A DNA stretch of 64,000 nucleotides from Sipunculus nudus (GCA_026874595.1 CM049309.1:74136426-74200425), one strand, 5' to 3'. Shown: positions 10,067 through 22,445, counted from the stretch's first letter. A program made the numbers and translations. Notes: generated by a model not told the origin, from the letters alone.

Positions 10067-11170
10067 ATGGCAAATTTCAAACCTGAGGTATTTGTTGAAG
10101 ATCCAGACCCTTATCAACTTGAAATATTGACAAAAGATCAGTTGTTGCGTTTGGGACAACACTTAGGGCTAGGTGTGAAAAAAGCTTTGAGAAAGCCTGA
10201 TATCATTGCTTAAATCATGCAAGATCTAGTTAGCAAAGGTTTAATTAAAGAGAATGAAGTGGAAACATGACCAAAAAATGACAGCCTTGCTATGCAGTTA
10301 AAATTAAAAAAGTTTGAAATTAATGCAACATGAGCTAGCATTAAACAGTTAGAGGGGGAAGAATACTAAAGGTTAGAAAGAGAAAGACAAGAAAAATTAA
10401 AAAAAAAAAATGGAGTCGAAACGACTGGAGTTAGAAAGACTTAAACTAGAATATAGTCTACGTGCTGCCCCAACTCACAGTTTTGATGTTACTAAATACA
10501 TTAGACTTTTCCAACCTTTTCCAGAAAAAGAGGTTGATAAATATTTCTTACACTTTGAGAAGGTAGCTGAAAATTTAAAATGGTCTAAGGAAAATATTAC
10601 AAAGTGTATTGACTGGCAAGGCCAGAGAAATTTTTACAGAAGTTTCAGTAGAAGCCCCTGCTGACTATGACCAGGTTAAACGGTTTACCCTAAAAGGTTA
10701 TGAGTTAGTTCCGGAGGCTTACCGCCAGAAATTCAGAAATTGGGAAAAGCGCAAAAATCAGACCTATGTAGAATTTGCTAGGACAAAAAAGCAGTTGTTT
10801 GATTGATGATGTAGTTCTAAAAAATGTAATGAAAGATTATGGCAATTTGCGCCAGTTGATATTGCTTGAAGAATTTAAGCGCCGCATTAACGCAGATGTT
10901 AAAACTTTTCTGGATGAGAAAAGTCCTGAAACACTTGACATTGCTGCTCAATTAGCTGATGATTATTCATTAACACACAAAATGTCCTTTACAAGCAAAT
11001 CAAACCAGTCATTCACAAACAAGAATGTAAATCAGTATGGTCAAAAGAAGTTTAAAGCGCAATCATCCACTGCTAGTAGTTATAACAGATAAAAAAGTCA
11101 AAGAAAATCTGTAATTACTTCGAAAACGAAAGTTATCTAATATCTGACTGCTGGAAACTTGCTAATAAAC
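10067..11170 (+). pseudogene. Broken gag of the gypsy-type element
   Basis: Gag-like protein can be followed through several frames. It starts at ATG 10,067 and meets a stop after about 48 codons. An acidic/basic helix region follows (10,410 on, SKRLELERLKLEYSL), then a capsid-like stretch containing YIRLFQPFPEKEVDKYF. A frameshift near 10,610 leads to LVPEAYRQKFRNW, typical of gypsy-type Gag, and a second frame change follows near 10,800. A degenerate zinc-knuckle-like segment lies at about 11,105-11,170 with its Cys pattern damaged. No functional product is expected. Confidence 0.8.
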
Positions 11171-11332
11171 CAAAGAGTAAACCTTCTGGTTTTGTTTCAA
11201 AATCTATGCACAGCATAGTACAAGAGCCAAGCTCTTTTCATGTAAATAACAACTCCTTTATTGACTCTAATAAAGGGTTTGATGCTACTGACTCCAAAGA
11301 AGAATCCGTAAATTGCGGGGTAAGAACCTCAT

Positions 11333-12520
11333 TTGATTCCTGCGATGAAATTTAATAAGGCTAGGTCCTTTCAAGACTCCTGCGAGGAGTATCCTCTAAA
11401 TAAGGCTAAGTCCTTTTATGACTCGTGCGAGAGTATTTCAAATGAGGCCAGGTCCTCTTATGACAAACAGAAGTTTGTTTCTGCCGAGGAATATTCCTCT
11501 GTCGACTTCCATGAGGAGTTTGATTGTAATAAGGATGTAGATTCTATTAGTGACTCTAAAAGAGAGTTTATGACTGACACTGTCAGTTCTTTGTTTGATG
11601 AAACTGAGGTAGTAGATTCCTCTCCTGACTCTGAAATGGAGTTATTTGAACCATCCATACATGATGGCTTTGTACCACATTCACGTGATTTTTCAGACTC
11701 TACCCCTATTAGAATTTTGAGGGACACTTGTTCAGGCCAAACTCTCATGTTAGCAAACATTTTGCCATTTTCTAATAGGTCTTTTACTTGGTACACTTCA
11801 GTTCCGCTTCACAGTATATTTTAAAGTCAGATTTTATTTCTGGGAATATTACCGTGGGCATAAGAACAACTTTCCCTTTAAGTTGCTACTAGGCAATGAT
11901 GTTGCAGGTGGAAAAGTACAGCCGGTGCCAATAGTGACAGAAAAACCGTCGCTTGATCAGGAAAAAACTGCAAATTCTTCGCGATCTCTTCGAAAGACCC
12001 AGCGAAGCATGTCTGACCGTCAACTTATTTAATCTGAGTTTTGTCATCCACAAGTAACATTTTTGGGTCATATTGTAGGGCAGGGTCAAGTAATGGATGC
12101 TAAAATAAGTGCTATTTCTGCATTTCCTGGATCAGAAAACAAAAAGCAAATAATGCGTTTTCTTGGTATGGTTGGATACTATAGAAAGTTTTGTCCAAAT
12201 TTTTCTGCTGTTGCTGAACCTTAGACTAATTTGTTAAAGAAGAAACAAAATTTGTATGGAATGTCCAGTGTGAAAATGCATTTCAGAATTTGAAAGCAAT
12301 TCTGCAAAGTTCACCAGTTATAGCAGCTCCCGACCTTTCTGTACCTTTTAAGTTAACTGTAGATGCTAGTGATACTGCTGCTGGTGCTGTGTTGTTACAA
12401 GAAGACAGTGATGGCATAGATCATCCAATTTGTTCTTTTTTAAAAAAGTTTAATGCAAACCAGAAAAACTACTCCACTATTGAAAAGAATGTTTGGCTTT
12501 GATTTTGGCATTGCAACATT
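11333..12520 (+). pseudogene. Broken pol: protease remnant, RT C-terminus, RNase H start
   Basis: A Ser/Asp-rich linker ends at ILRDTCSGQT (about 11,715), which resembles a retropepsin active site with the catalytic motif altered. After a deletion, sequence from about 12,050 reads VTFLGHIVGQG, then FLGMVGYYRKFCPNFS, the gypsy RT connection region. Next comes LTVDASDTAAGAVLLQED with YSTIEK (about 12,350-12,490), the first RNase H strands. Stops and frameshifts separate these pieces, and the RT catalytic core is absent. Confidence 0.8.
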
Positions 12521-12590
12521 TTGAAGTTTTTGAAAAATTTAGTGATTTTTTTAATTTTTTTAGAAAACTTTCTTTTTTTCTTACAGGAGG

Positions 12591-12985
12591 GGGAGTGTTA
12601 CAGGTGTCTCTTTTATTGTGCGCTGTTGACATTTTGTTTCGAGTTGGGCTCAAGTCCCGGGCGTTGCTATGGCGTGTAGAGATACAGCGCTCGATGTAAT
12701 CCGTACTGGGTGAACCCTGGCGTGCAGGACACAGCGCTCGTGCTAATCTGGAATTTTCTGGGCTGTTCGCGCCCTAAGAGCGCGTGTCTTGTATTGTTCT
12801 TGGGGATGTTCGTGAAATAAAAGTTTCTAGGTTTGGGGGAGAAGCTATAAATTAGGGGCTGTGTTTAGAGCCCAGGAAGAGGAGAGAGAAATATTCCAGC
12901 GGACACGGAAGGGTGTGAGTCAGTTTGTGTACCTTTCTGATAACTGCAGCTATTCCCATAAATTCTAAGGCATTTGAATCGCAGA
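12591..12985 (+). repeat. 3' LTR of the decayed gypsy-type element (right part lost)
   Basis: It begins TGTTACAGGTGTC directly after the purine tract and aligns with the solo LTR at 34,497. Shared landmarks are CTTTTATTGTGCGCTGTTGACATT, in two overlapping pieces, AGGGGCTGTGTTTAGAGCC, AAATATTCCAGCGGACAC and GTGAGTCAGTTTGTG. A TATA-like CTATAAATTA lies near 12,845. Similarity fades at about 12,985, so its right end is missing or diverged. Confidence 0.75.
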
Positions 12986-13469
12986 GAGCCTGTCGCAGCG
13001 TACTCTAGCGCCATGTCGGCCCTCTGACATTACGACCAGATAACTGGCTGTCAGATTAAGTATAGGCTTACCAGCCCAATTATCATTGCCTACTGAGTCG
13101 GACTGTCACGGCTAAGCGCCCTCTATCAGAAATTAAGCGTTAAGCGTCCGAAAATCGTTTCGGACAAAATCGAGTCGAAGCAAGAACAGATATTGTGTTG
13201 GTTAACTATAAATAAGTAGTTGGTCCATGGCCAAATAACGGGTCCTACCAATCTATGAAATGAAAGCCCCGTGAGACATACACGAGTCTGCATCACGAAC
13301 TGCTGTACGATCGAACCTTGTAATTTAAAGTGCATGGCCTATTGCGGTATCTGATGTCTTGTTATATCGAAAATATCTGATAAAAAATAAGCTAGAAAAA
13401 ATCAAACCAAGGTTCTTCGCTTTGTTTATACCGACGTGCTTATAGCATGAGGGACTAAAATGATGCGAA
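12986..13469. repeat. Dispersed repeat family D, copy 1 (split)
   Basis: About 13,195-13,340 matches 26,995-27,140 (GGTCCATG, AAGCCCCGTGAGACA, TGCATCACGAACTGCT, CTTGTAAT or CTTGTACT). The continuation of that match (CATTTGTAA, TAACGCAGAGACATTGTC) appears only at about 13,735-13,795. The family-E sequence at 13,470-13,735 therefore separates the two halves of this D copy. Confidence 0.55.
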
Positions 13470-13735
13470 CAAATTCCAAAAGGCCAAATCAGAGTAACAA
13501 GAATTCGCACGCAAAGGACCTTTTGCAACTACTGATCTATCAGCTTGTGATCTCACCAACCACCTTAGGTTACATCGTTTTTCTGTTTCGCAGTATTGGC
13601 GCATGTAGCGTGTTTACTAACATATGTATCCGTCACAGAGGCGTTATAAGACCTTATCTACTGTTCATTCATATGTAGTCAGTGTAACCCAAAAGGACAT
13701 ACATTGTACAAAAGAGGTAGGTGAATACCCGGCTT
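13470..13735 (+). repeat. Dispersed repeat family E, copy 1
   Basis: The sequence aligns with 17,640-18,050 (plus) and with 45,385-45,645 (minus). Shared landmarks are ACCAACCACCTTAGGTTACA, the region around GTGTTTACTAAC, ATCCGTCACAG, and AGGTGAATACC near the right end. It appears to sit inside a family-D copy, which would make E the younger insertion here. Confidence 0.55.
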
Positions 13736-15156
13736 TAACTGGTCATTTGTAATAATATAACGCAGAGACATTGTCCATCGTTGGATATTAGACTGTAGTT
13801 GAGCCTGTAGAAAAAAAAAGTATTTTATTCTCGAAGTCAATGCGCTCAATGAATTTCCGAAGTAAAATTTAAAGTGGTGTGGGGGGGGGGGGGGGGGTCA
13901 TGCCTGCTGACATGTCAAGCTATGGGGCCTCTTATAAGTATGAGAAAGCGGCATCCGGTCCTGTTCTTCACTTGTTCAAATAAATACTAGCACATACACG
14001 TATATTGGAAAATGTGCTGTAACGCACAATTGTCTGAGGCAGTAACAAAGTCATAAAAAATGATAAAACTTTAAAAGACATTTTACCTGGTCAGTTCCCT
14101 GCCTGCTTGAACAAATATTAAACCTTACATCTTTCACACGAAATCTTGCGCTTACTATTCTTGAGCTATTTATGGGGAATATTTAAGGGAATATTACAGA
14201 AAATGTCAGAACTTGAAATATCTGTTTTAAATGACCACGTAGGTAAATTTGCATAAATTTGAATTATATGCTCATCATTGATAAAATGCGCACTTTTCAT
14301 ATTTTGATATTAAAAAAATATTAGGAGTCTTCAGGTCAAAATCTCCCCGTGTTGCTGCGTATGTATGTATTTATGTATGTATGTATACTACAATAACCCA
14401 TATATGCTTACAACAGGCGGGGGGAAAACGCATCAACATAAATTTTTGTACAATCGACACAAGCTAAATATATAATAAACAAAATTAAGTCTTATATCTT
14501 CTGTTCGGTTTTCAGTTAGGTTTCTGTGTATGTTGTTTTGTTGTATGCTCAGTACAGTGCTTCACTGTATTAAGTCATGTTTGTATAAGATTACCTGTTA
14601 CCCCAGATCTCTATATATGATTAATTATGTTCGTTTTTTGTTCCGGCGTTCAATGATAAAATTTGCAAACGATATACATCAGATCTTGCAGCCTTTTTAT
14701 GAAAATTATATATTGATTACGCTAGAAATATGTATAGTTATAATAGAAAAAAATTGATTTATTCAGCTGTGGATGCAGAAGGGGGCCCAGGGAGTCTGCA
14801 CCCCGACATTCTCACACACACTTTCTGAGCCAGCGCAATATTTTCACGCTATACCCCCACCCACACTTCTAGACCTGTTGACCTTTCTATAGGCCGACCA
14901 CAATAACTTTGTTAGTTATTAAAATAGTATATACAATTTAAATTGATTATACCTTTGTTGTTTACTTGTTACGATTTGATGAATAAGCAACAATTGTCTA
15001 TAGGGAGTGGATCATGTTGTTCAACGGTAAAAGAAAAGCAGGCAAATGCAAACATAGTCGAGTTTTGACCTGCAGATGTATATATAGTATGATATTTGTC
15101 TCGTATATTGAACCTGTGGCACGGCGGTCTGGGGGTCTTCACTTGTCCCATCACAT

Positions 15157-15161
<5 letters not shown>
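13736..15161. other. Intergenic DNA, nothing coding recognised
   Basis: After the end of family D (about 13,795) this holds a 17-base G run (13,881-13,897), an imperfect (ATGT)n at about 14,355-14,385 and otherwise AT-rich DNA. A 75-codon frame at 14,530-14,757 has no motif. Confidence 0.5.

Positions 15162-15222
<61 letters not shown>
15162..15222. repeat. (TA)n array
   Basis: About 60 bp of TA dinucleotides. Confidence 0.95.
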
Positions 15223-15223
<1 letters not shown>

Positions 15224-15274
15224 CAGTTTTTACTTTTTCGTAGCTAGCCTAAATGAATCATTTGATAAGTTTTA

Positions 15275-15382
15275 TTGCCTAGTTAATAATAAATAAAATA
15301 CCTAAAATGATTTCCTAGTTAATAATAAATAAAATATCTAAAATGATTGCCTAGTTAATAATAAATAAAATACGTATAATGG
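15275..15382. repeat. 36-bp tandem triplication
   Basis: Three consecutive 36-bp units start at 15,275, 15,311 and 15,347. Each contains CCTAGTTAATAATAAATAAA. They differ at only a few positions, so the duplication is fairly recent. Confidence 0.9.
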
Positions 15383-15794
15383 TGGACAGTGAGATTAAGC
15401 CCTTAATTTATACAAAAGATGGAAATTCTCTGGAAACATAGCCAAAATCAACAACGCTTAACCATTCAAATTTTCCCTCTGATGCGTAAAGACATTTACC
15501 CGTACATTTGTACTTTTGATGACTTCATCTTGCTACTTTTTTATTTAAAATGTCATCTTGGATTCTTTCACATTAACAGTCTGTTTCTTGACTTATCTCC
15601 CACAAATGTGATAAACGCCATAAACATGTTAAACGATGTGACTATATATGATCCAAAAACAAATATGTTTAATTCTTTTCTGAACGCTTTGTTCATGCTT
15701 TGTTCTCTTTGTGGCGTTTGGTCGGCATATCCTGTGAAGAAAAACTGAGCACAGCCAGCAAGGAAAAGAAAGATAGGCAGGAAAAATAAACGTT

Positions 15795-15990
15795 GCGAAA
15801 ATATTTGAGCGTGAGATGAACCCTGGTTATATTTAAAATCCTGCTGACGGTCGTGAGTGAAAATTGATTTGGAAAAGCCAAAGAGCTTGTGGGTTGTTCA
15901 TGGTAGTAACTTTGGGAGAGGTAATGAAAAATTGATGAACCGTCATAACCACTAAAAGAAATCGATTGAGAGGAAACTTACAACCATGAC
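15795..15990 (-). repeat. Dispersed repeat family B head-part, copy 2
   Basis: On the minus strand this has CAGGGTTCATCTCACGCTCA, similar to CAGGGTTCAATTCCCGCTCA of the 29.5-kb copy, which matches a pol III B box well. CCTGCTGACGGTC and AAAATTGATTT also match the copies at about 6.0 and 29.5 kb. No clear A box is visible. It is probably a tRNA-related SINE fragment. Confidence 0.5.
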
Positions 15991-16017
15991 AAACAATATG
16001 AAAAACGTCCTTACGCT

Positions 16018-16018
<1 letters not shown>

Positions 16019-16053
<35 letters not shown>
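16019..16053. repeat. (CA)n-(TA)n microsatellite
   Basis: A (CA)n run passes into (TA)n. Confidence 0.95.
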
Positions 16054-16209
16054 CAGGGCTGATGTAACTGCAGCTAAAGCTTTAGCTTTGTTTTGTCAAA
16101 TGTTACCTGAAACCGTTTTCTGTTCCATAATAAAAAAAAATATTTTGTTCATTTTTACAGATCCTGTATTTCTTGCACAAAGGTTGAACATATACATGGA
16201 TACACACGA

Positions 16210-16211
<2 letters not shown>

Positions 16212-16265
<54 letters not shown>
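16212..16265. repeat. (TA)n array
   Basis: About 54 bp of TA dinucleotides, followed by imperfect TATG repeats. Confidence 0.95.
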
Positions 16266-16273
<8 letters not shown>

Positions 16274-16275
16274 AT

Positions 16276-17639
16276 GTATAATGCCTGAATCACTTTTCAT
16301 CGCACCGGGTAGTCCGTATCAATTCATAAGCGCACAACCGGTGTGCGGTTGACCTGCCATGGCCTTGAACTTGCCACAGTATTTTCCATGACGGCCTCTA
16401 TGTACATCCGGGGCTAGAAGCCAACGGATTCGGCCAAATTGTTCCGAATTAACTCATGGTACAAGCTTTTGCTCGGATAATAAGGAAACCCAGAATGCTC
16501 TTCCACCGGAATGAGAGGATATAGGAGCGGGAATCCCTTTCTCCACAGACAAGTTTTTTATTTCACATTGCAGACATTACGTCATGTATGCAAAGATACT
16601 AAATGGTCAAAGATTGTATCAATAGAAGTTTCGTAAAGATGCCTTCCTCAAAGGAATTGTTATTAATTATATGAAAACAAAATATTATTACTTCATGACT
16701 TATCATGAAAAAAAGCAGGAATGACCATTTCTTCCTGCACACAGTAAGCCAACACAGACGGGGCCGACTGCAGCTCAAAGTCCTATAACAATAACAATAC
16801 TTCCATACTTCTATGAAGGCGCTGTAGGCTACAGCCGTTCTTGAAATATTTGGTAACAGACATTATATCAGGTATGTATCAGCATCAGATTGTAAGAATT
16901 TTTGGATCAACAGAATTTTAAGTTCATTTTAGACGCCATCTTGAAAACGATTTGACTGAATTCTTACTCATTATTCATACTCATTCACTTTCTGTAAGAA
17001 ATTGCTGACCATGATATGAAAGTCAAACTCTTAATAATTCATGACTTATCTTAGAAAAGGCGAGTCTGACGATATCAGCCGGCAGAAAGATGGCGCAACC
17101 AAAGGATTATGTTTGCATATTCATTAAATCATCAATAAGTCTGTAAAGATTCATGATGACAGTTGCAGCGGCTGGTTAGATATTTGGTAACAGACGGTGG
17201 ACGTCGCCATCGCATAAGTTCACAGGGGGAACTATAAATGCTGCTTCTTCTGAATTTTATTTTTTAATTAATATTTTTCGAAATTAATTGCCCTTTCCCA
17301 TACAGAGAAGATTTTTCATATTGTTTGAACACAGTCTCATTTATTCCACTTTATTATGGAAACCTAACTCCATTTTGGCATATAAAGCCAAACTGGACCA
17401 AATACATACACCTGTATGTTTAAGCTTGGGACAGAAGCTGATTTTTTTAAAATTACTTATATATATTATTCATTGACAGGTTGACTGTATGAGAAATTAA
17501 AGGTTCCTATCCCGATATCAGACGTGCATTAAAGAAAGGTAATCTCATGAACCTGTTATATAAACAAAACAAAATGCGTCTGTCTCACGGTGCACAGACT
17601 GACCGTTTTTATATCCACGATTTTGTAACATATCTGGCT
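16276..17639. other. Intergenic DNA, nothing recognised
   Basis: No coding frame with a motif and no clear repeat. The phrase ATTTGGTAACAGAC occurs twice (about 16,848 and 17,182), a weak hint of an old duplication. Confidence 0.45.
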
Positions 17640-18050
17640 TCAACCAAAAGGCCGCCGATTGTAATCCTGCAACAGAACCATTAAGGCCATCTTGTGGCAA
17701 ATCCGAGGAAACGGGGTTTTGCAAATGACAAACGATAGTGTGGCCTCACATGCTCTCACTGGTCAACTAGTGTGTAATCAACCACCTTGGGTAAACTGCT
17801 TTTCCTGTTTGTCAATATGGGCACGTGCACCGTGTTAACTAACAGCTGGTAGCTAAACAACCTCATACACCCGTCACTGCGTTAAATAATATTCAATAAT
17901 CCCTCAGAAGACGGAGAATAAAATGAGCATTAAAACTTTCTTACCGGGAATTATAACTTCATTGATATGTACCCGGAGTATGTCAAAATTACATAAATTC
18001 TTTACTTAAGGCAGGTGAATACCTGGCCTTAAATTTGAGGTATATACCTG
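17640..18050 (+). repeat. Dispersed repeat family E, copy 2
   Basis: This is the longest plus-strand copy of family E. The left part (GCCGATTGTAATCCT, GGCAAATCCGAGGAAAC, ACGATAGTG) matches the minus-strand copy at 45.4-45.6 kb. The middle matches 13.5-13.65 kb (AACCACCTTGGGTAAAC). The right end shares AGGTGAATACC with 13,718. Confidence 0.65.
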
Positions 18051-18206
18051 CATATAAAAATCAAATCTATAATCTAAATTCTGTTTTGCCAGCCAAAACA
18101 TTTCTTATCAATGTCACACAGGTAAAGATGTGAACGTCCAGGTTCTTTTAAAAATAACTGGGTAAACACATACATACGTACTCTACAAAAAAATAAGACC
18201 TGTGTT

Positions 18207-18210
<4 letters not shown>

Positions 18211-18260
<50 letters not shown>
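18211..18260. repeat. (TA)n array
   Basis: About 50 bp of TA dinucleotides. Confidence 0.95.
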
Positions 18261-18262
<2 letters not shown>

Positions 18263-19284
18263 CAAAAATAAGTTGCCTACATTTATTGGAAAGGCGTTCT
18301 CTTTACATCAACAATGAATATAATCACATATTAATTACATTGAGTCCAATCACGACGGCAAACAATAAGGTTTCTGATTACTTGGTTCCAAAATGCGTTT
18401 TTTGCTCTGAAATGTCCTTTATATAGACATCACTTGTGGATACCTCACACATCGACTATCCACGCTAGAAGACCATCTTAGCTGTCTCCACTGTAACATA
18501 TGTAGACCGGCCTTAGGAATGCTGAAGGTATCGTAAGTCTATACGCTAAAACGGGCCCCTTCTGCCCATAAAGTCCAATTCCACTCCTTTTGAATGCTTG
18601 CTGACGTCACAACTTCCGATTGTCCTCCGGCCAATCATTACTCCAAATTACGCCGACTGTCAATCACTGCACGAATATTAATAAGGAAACAAGTAACAGT
18701 GTGTGAGAAAATCTAACTTACATGGGTGCACTTCCTTTGAAATCTAACACAAACAATAGTGATCGCTAAAACAGAAGAGGCTCCGTCTAAATTAAACCGT
18801 ACTGAAATTAACATCAGACGAGACATGTGTGCTGTCTAACAACTAGACTGCCCTGAAATTAACATCTAACGGGACACGTGTGTCCTTTAACCAACTATCT
18901 AACGCTGTTATGTAAACATTATGTAAACACTCCATATTAATGCACAATAAATTATCAAAACAATCATCTGGCTATTATCCTTACTACAATATGTAACACA
19001 ATACCAAGTCACAGCTCTCTGGTGACAATCTTATAGATTTTCCGAATTACATTATAATTGTAGTAGTAGTTGAAATGTACAAAATATATGTCTACACCCT
19101 GTTCCCATATGTATGAAAAGGCAAATTTTGGCCATGTATCCACACATGGTGAGTCCCTAAAGCCAGTTGGCCGGGGGAGGGGGGTTTAGCCCTTCCCATT
19201 TGTCCCTGAAAATCGCATAACATATCGTACAAAATGGCGACAAGTAATAAAATTAAATTTTATCACTCCACTGCCACACCGTGC
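18261..19284. other. Intergenic DNA with one short duplication
   Basis: No gene seen. A 51-bp imperfect direct repeat starts at 18,802 and 18,853 (CTGAAATTAACATC in both). Confidence 0.5.
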
Positions 19285-20704
19285 GTTTCAGAAAATGATT
19301 TCCATGTATTGCTGCTATCTGGACTCATCCAAGACTTTCGATGTGGTATGGCACAATTGCCTTTTTGTAAAATTATTTGAACTGGGCGTGGAAGGCAAAT
19401 ATTGGAGAATCTTACGTAAAGCTTATACGGGAATATTGAGCTGTGTATTGTATGATGGTATCTGGTTTGTCTTTGGTTTAAACTTCAACGTTCTATAAGA
19501 CAGGGAGGGGTATTGTCTCCGTGGTTATATATTATTTTTATAAACGAGTTTCTGTTTGAGCCTAGAGATAGTAAGTGTAGCGCTAGAATAGGAGATATTT
19601 TTGCGGGGTCTCAAACACAGGCAGACGATGAAATGGTAATATCCCTCAGTGTCAGTGGATTGCAGAGGATGATCGATATTTGTAATGTATAGAGTGGGAA
19701 ATGGCGATTAAATTAAATCCAAAGAAAACCAGAGTTATGATAACTGGAGAAACCCAGACACAGTTTAATTGACTAAATACCGAGCGTGTATGGATATTGG
19801 GACAAGAGAATATTGAACAAGTGCGAATTCATAAGCATCTATAGATTATTTCAAATTCAGACATGAAATCTAAGGACAGGGTAATTAATGCATGTCGGCA
19901 GAGTGTCGATGCTTGCTCTAGCGGGCATTGGTGTTAGGCCTCAGGGATTTAATCTATTAACAGCTAGCAACCTGTATAAAATTATAGTCTTACCGGGGGC
20001 TCTCTATGGATGTGAACTGTGGAACATCCTTTTAGCGACAGATAGATTGCACTCGAGAGAATGCATCGCATTTTTTGGAAATTTAGTCAGTTTCTCAATT
20101 TAACAGCCAGGACAGATATTGTATTATCATGTCTTGGAATGCCGCCCATGATGTCTTTTATTAATAAAGCGAAACTGTTTTTAATGGGAAGGGTATGCAG
20201 TTTAAGAGAGGATTATGTATGCAGGTTAATTTTTGACAGTCTACTTTTAGGTGAATATTTTGATAAGAAAAGTAAACCTTGACTTATTTATGATATTTGA
20301 AGATTTTATAATTATATGGGTTAAAAGATATTGTTTATAATTATTTATCATGTGGACTGTTTCCAACTACGGCTCAATGGAAATTGCTAGTGATGGAAAA
20401 AATATGTAATTATGAGGAAAAGGAAATATGGACTCGCTTAAATACGAACACTAGTTTAACATTCTATAGAGATATTATGGATAACCCTTTCATACCTTCA
20501 ATATGTTGGTACGCTGTTCGATCGATACCAGTGTCTCTTATGAAATTTTCGCTCTTTGTCAAGATCTTGGTACATTATAGTCATTTTGATGCGACCTTTC
20601 TCTGTCATTTATGTGATTATATTGTTTTTAACCCGCGATGCACACGGCCCCATGCGCTGTTTTTTGTTGACGCATTTGATCGTGCCGGGTCCACAGCTTT
20701 TTAA
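19285..20704 (+). pseudogene. Dead non-LTR retrotransposon (LINE), RT to C-terminus
   Basis: Conceptual translation in shifting frames gives RT motifs in the usual order. YLDSSKTFDVVWHNCL (about 19,310) is the palm motif with the first Asp. RQGGVLSPWLYI (about 19,497) is the primer-grip region, and QADDEMVISLS (about 19,620) is the catalytic ADD motif. GKWRLN-type thumb sequence follows. After RT comes LYGCELWN (about 20,005) and a Cys-His cluster FLCHLCDY near 20,600, as at the C-terminus of many LINEs. The 5' half and endonuclease are missing, and stops and frameshifts break the frame repeatedly. The clade is not certain. Confidence 0.8.
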
Positions 20705-20799
20705 CACAAGTCTACAGGAGTGAGCAAATGGTTTTAGGCAATATTTTGCAGGTTCATATTTATTTTAAAGGAAAGAAGGTATTTTTCCAGTTGATTCAA

Positions 20800-22216
20800 C
20801 CCTCTTTATAGGTGATTGGGCCCCTTAAATATTTCGCTTTTTTAAGTGTAAGGTACCTGATGGATGGAAACATGTGTATTGTACCAGTTCCAAAGAAACA
20901 AAAGATCATTAATCTAAATGATCTTCGATCGGTAGCTCTAACGTCATGTATATCCAAAGTTTTTGAACGAGTTTTACTCAATAAATTTAAACACAGCTCA
21001 GGTAGTACATTGGTCTTCTTCATTTTGCCTCCCGCCCAGGCCGTAGTGTCGATGACGAAGTTCTCTGTCTTTTATCTCTATCTTTTATAGTCATGGTACA
21101 GCCATCTTGAAAATATACTGGAACTTGCATCAGAGTATTGGTTTACGATTTCTTAAGTGCAGTCAATACTATTCAACCGCATCACTTGTGTCAAAAACTT
21201 GTTAATATGAATGTTAAACCATTTACAATTATTTGCTTGTTTCTGCAGCCTCAAATATGCTAAATACGAACACTGGAGCCCCTCAAGGGACTGTCCTCTA
21301 TCCAGGGTTTTTCACCCTTTATACGGCCGAGTGCAGACACACTCATCCATCATGTTCATTAGTAAAGTTTGCAGATGACACTTTTCTCACAGGCTGCATA
21401 AGATACGACAATGACACTCACTATATTCAACAAACAGATCTTTTTGTGAAATGGTGTGATGCAAATGTTCTTACCTTAAACGTAGCAAAAACAAAGAAAC
21501 TCATTTCAGACTTTGAGGCAAGAAGAGCGCCCTTGCTTGAAGTGATGGAACGAATCGAGAAGTATTAGGTTAAGTTATTGACAGTCAGCTTAGCTGGGGG
21601 GAGGGGCATGTGAACATGATAGGAACAAAAGTAAGTACTGTTTTTTTACGTAAATTAAGATCTTTATACATCGGTATTGTCTGCTTGGGTGGTAACACGA
21701 CAAAACATAATACGAATAAACTAGCCAAGTTAATAAAATGGATGGGAGAGGTAGCTGGTCGAAACTTTGCTGCATTATTGCAGACGATATACATCCACTT
21801 CGATGTGCATTGGTGAAATTCGGTTCGAGAGAAGTGGACGTCATCGCACACCACACAACGATATAAAAATTTCTTTTAATCACGTGCCATATCTTTATAC
21901 AATGAGTTTTTTTACCCGCTAGACTAGACTTCTTTTCCGTTCCCTTTATGTTTTAATTAGATCTTAATATGCAGCAGTCCGTCTGTTTTTATGCGTATTG
22001 TTAATGTGTTCGCCCGTGCATAATAGGAATTTTATTTACTTTACGTATATCATAAAGGTAATGCATGTATGTTGTATACAGTCATATTTTGTACTGTTTT
22101 ATAGTGCTTTACGGTGAATTCGGGTATATTTTAGTAAGTTATAGTCATAAATATTTTCTCTTTTATATTTGTGCAGAAAAGGGATTAATTAAGTATACTT
22201 TATCTTATCTTATCTT
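20800..22216 (+). pseudogene. Dead non-LTR retrotransposon, jockey/CR1/L2-like
   Basis: RT begins with VPVPKKQKIINLNDLRSVAL (about 20,880). The FDTIQP-type palm motif follows (about 21,160, degenerate), then TGAPQGTVLYPGFFTLYTAE (about 21,265) and KFADDTFLTG (about 21,365). The post-RT segment VCLGGNTTKHNTNKL (about 21,680) and a decayed RYKNSFIP-like C-terminus (about 21,850) are typical of CR1/L2-like LINEs. The 3' end is a short tandem tail of TTATC units at about 22,199-22,216, also typical. The 5' end is truncated and several frameshifts are present. It directly follows another LINE fragment. Confidence 0.8.
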
Positions 22217-22231
22217 AAAATGGACTCATGG

Positions 22232-22445
22232 CGGTCCGGAGGAAAGTGACGACGGAACCCGTCACAAAATACGTCCAGAGGGCTCAACACACCATAAATC
22301 AATAACAGATTTGGCCGCTCCCATTTGACATTTGACTTTCCCACGGAGAATCGGAATCATTGGAATTTTCTGCCCCGATATGTCACGGAAAGGAACCATA
22401 CGTCAGAGCGCTATGAGAATACTGTGAGATACAGACGCTGGTTGG
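22232..22445. repeat. Dispersed repeat family A, copy 2 (right half)
   Basis: It matches copies 1 and 3 from GGAGGAAAGTGACGACGGAA through ACGTCAGAGCGCTATGAGAA. The left half is absent. It starts about 15 bp after the LINE tail. Confidence 0.75.

Larger units (their letters stand above)
9860..12985 (+). mobile_element. Decayed Ty3/gypsy-type LTR retrotransposon
   Basis: In order: a 38-bp LTR scrap (about 9,860-9,897) matching the LTR starts at 12,591 and 34,497; a primer-binding site; a broken gag; a protease remnant; the C-terminal end of RT with the start of RNase H; a purine tract (AGGAGGGGGAG, about 12,583-12,592); and a 3' LTR beginning TGTTACA at about 12,591. Most of the 5' LTR, most of RT and all of the integrase are deleted. 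Gag and pol contain stops and frameshifts. It is a dead copy of the family that also left the solo LTR at 34.5-35.3 kb. Confidence 0.85.
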
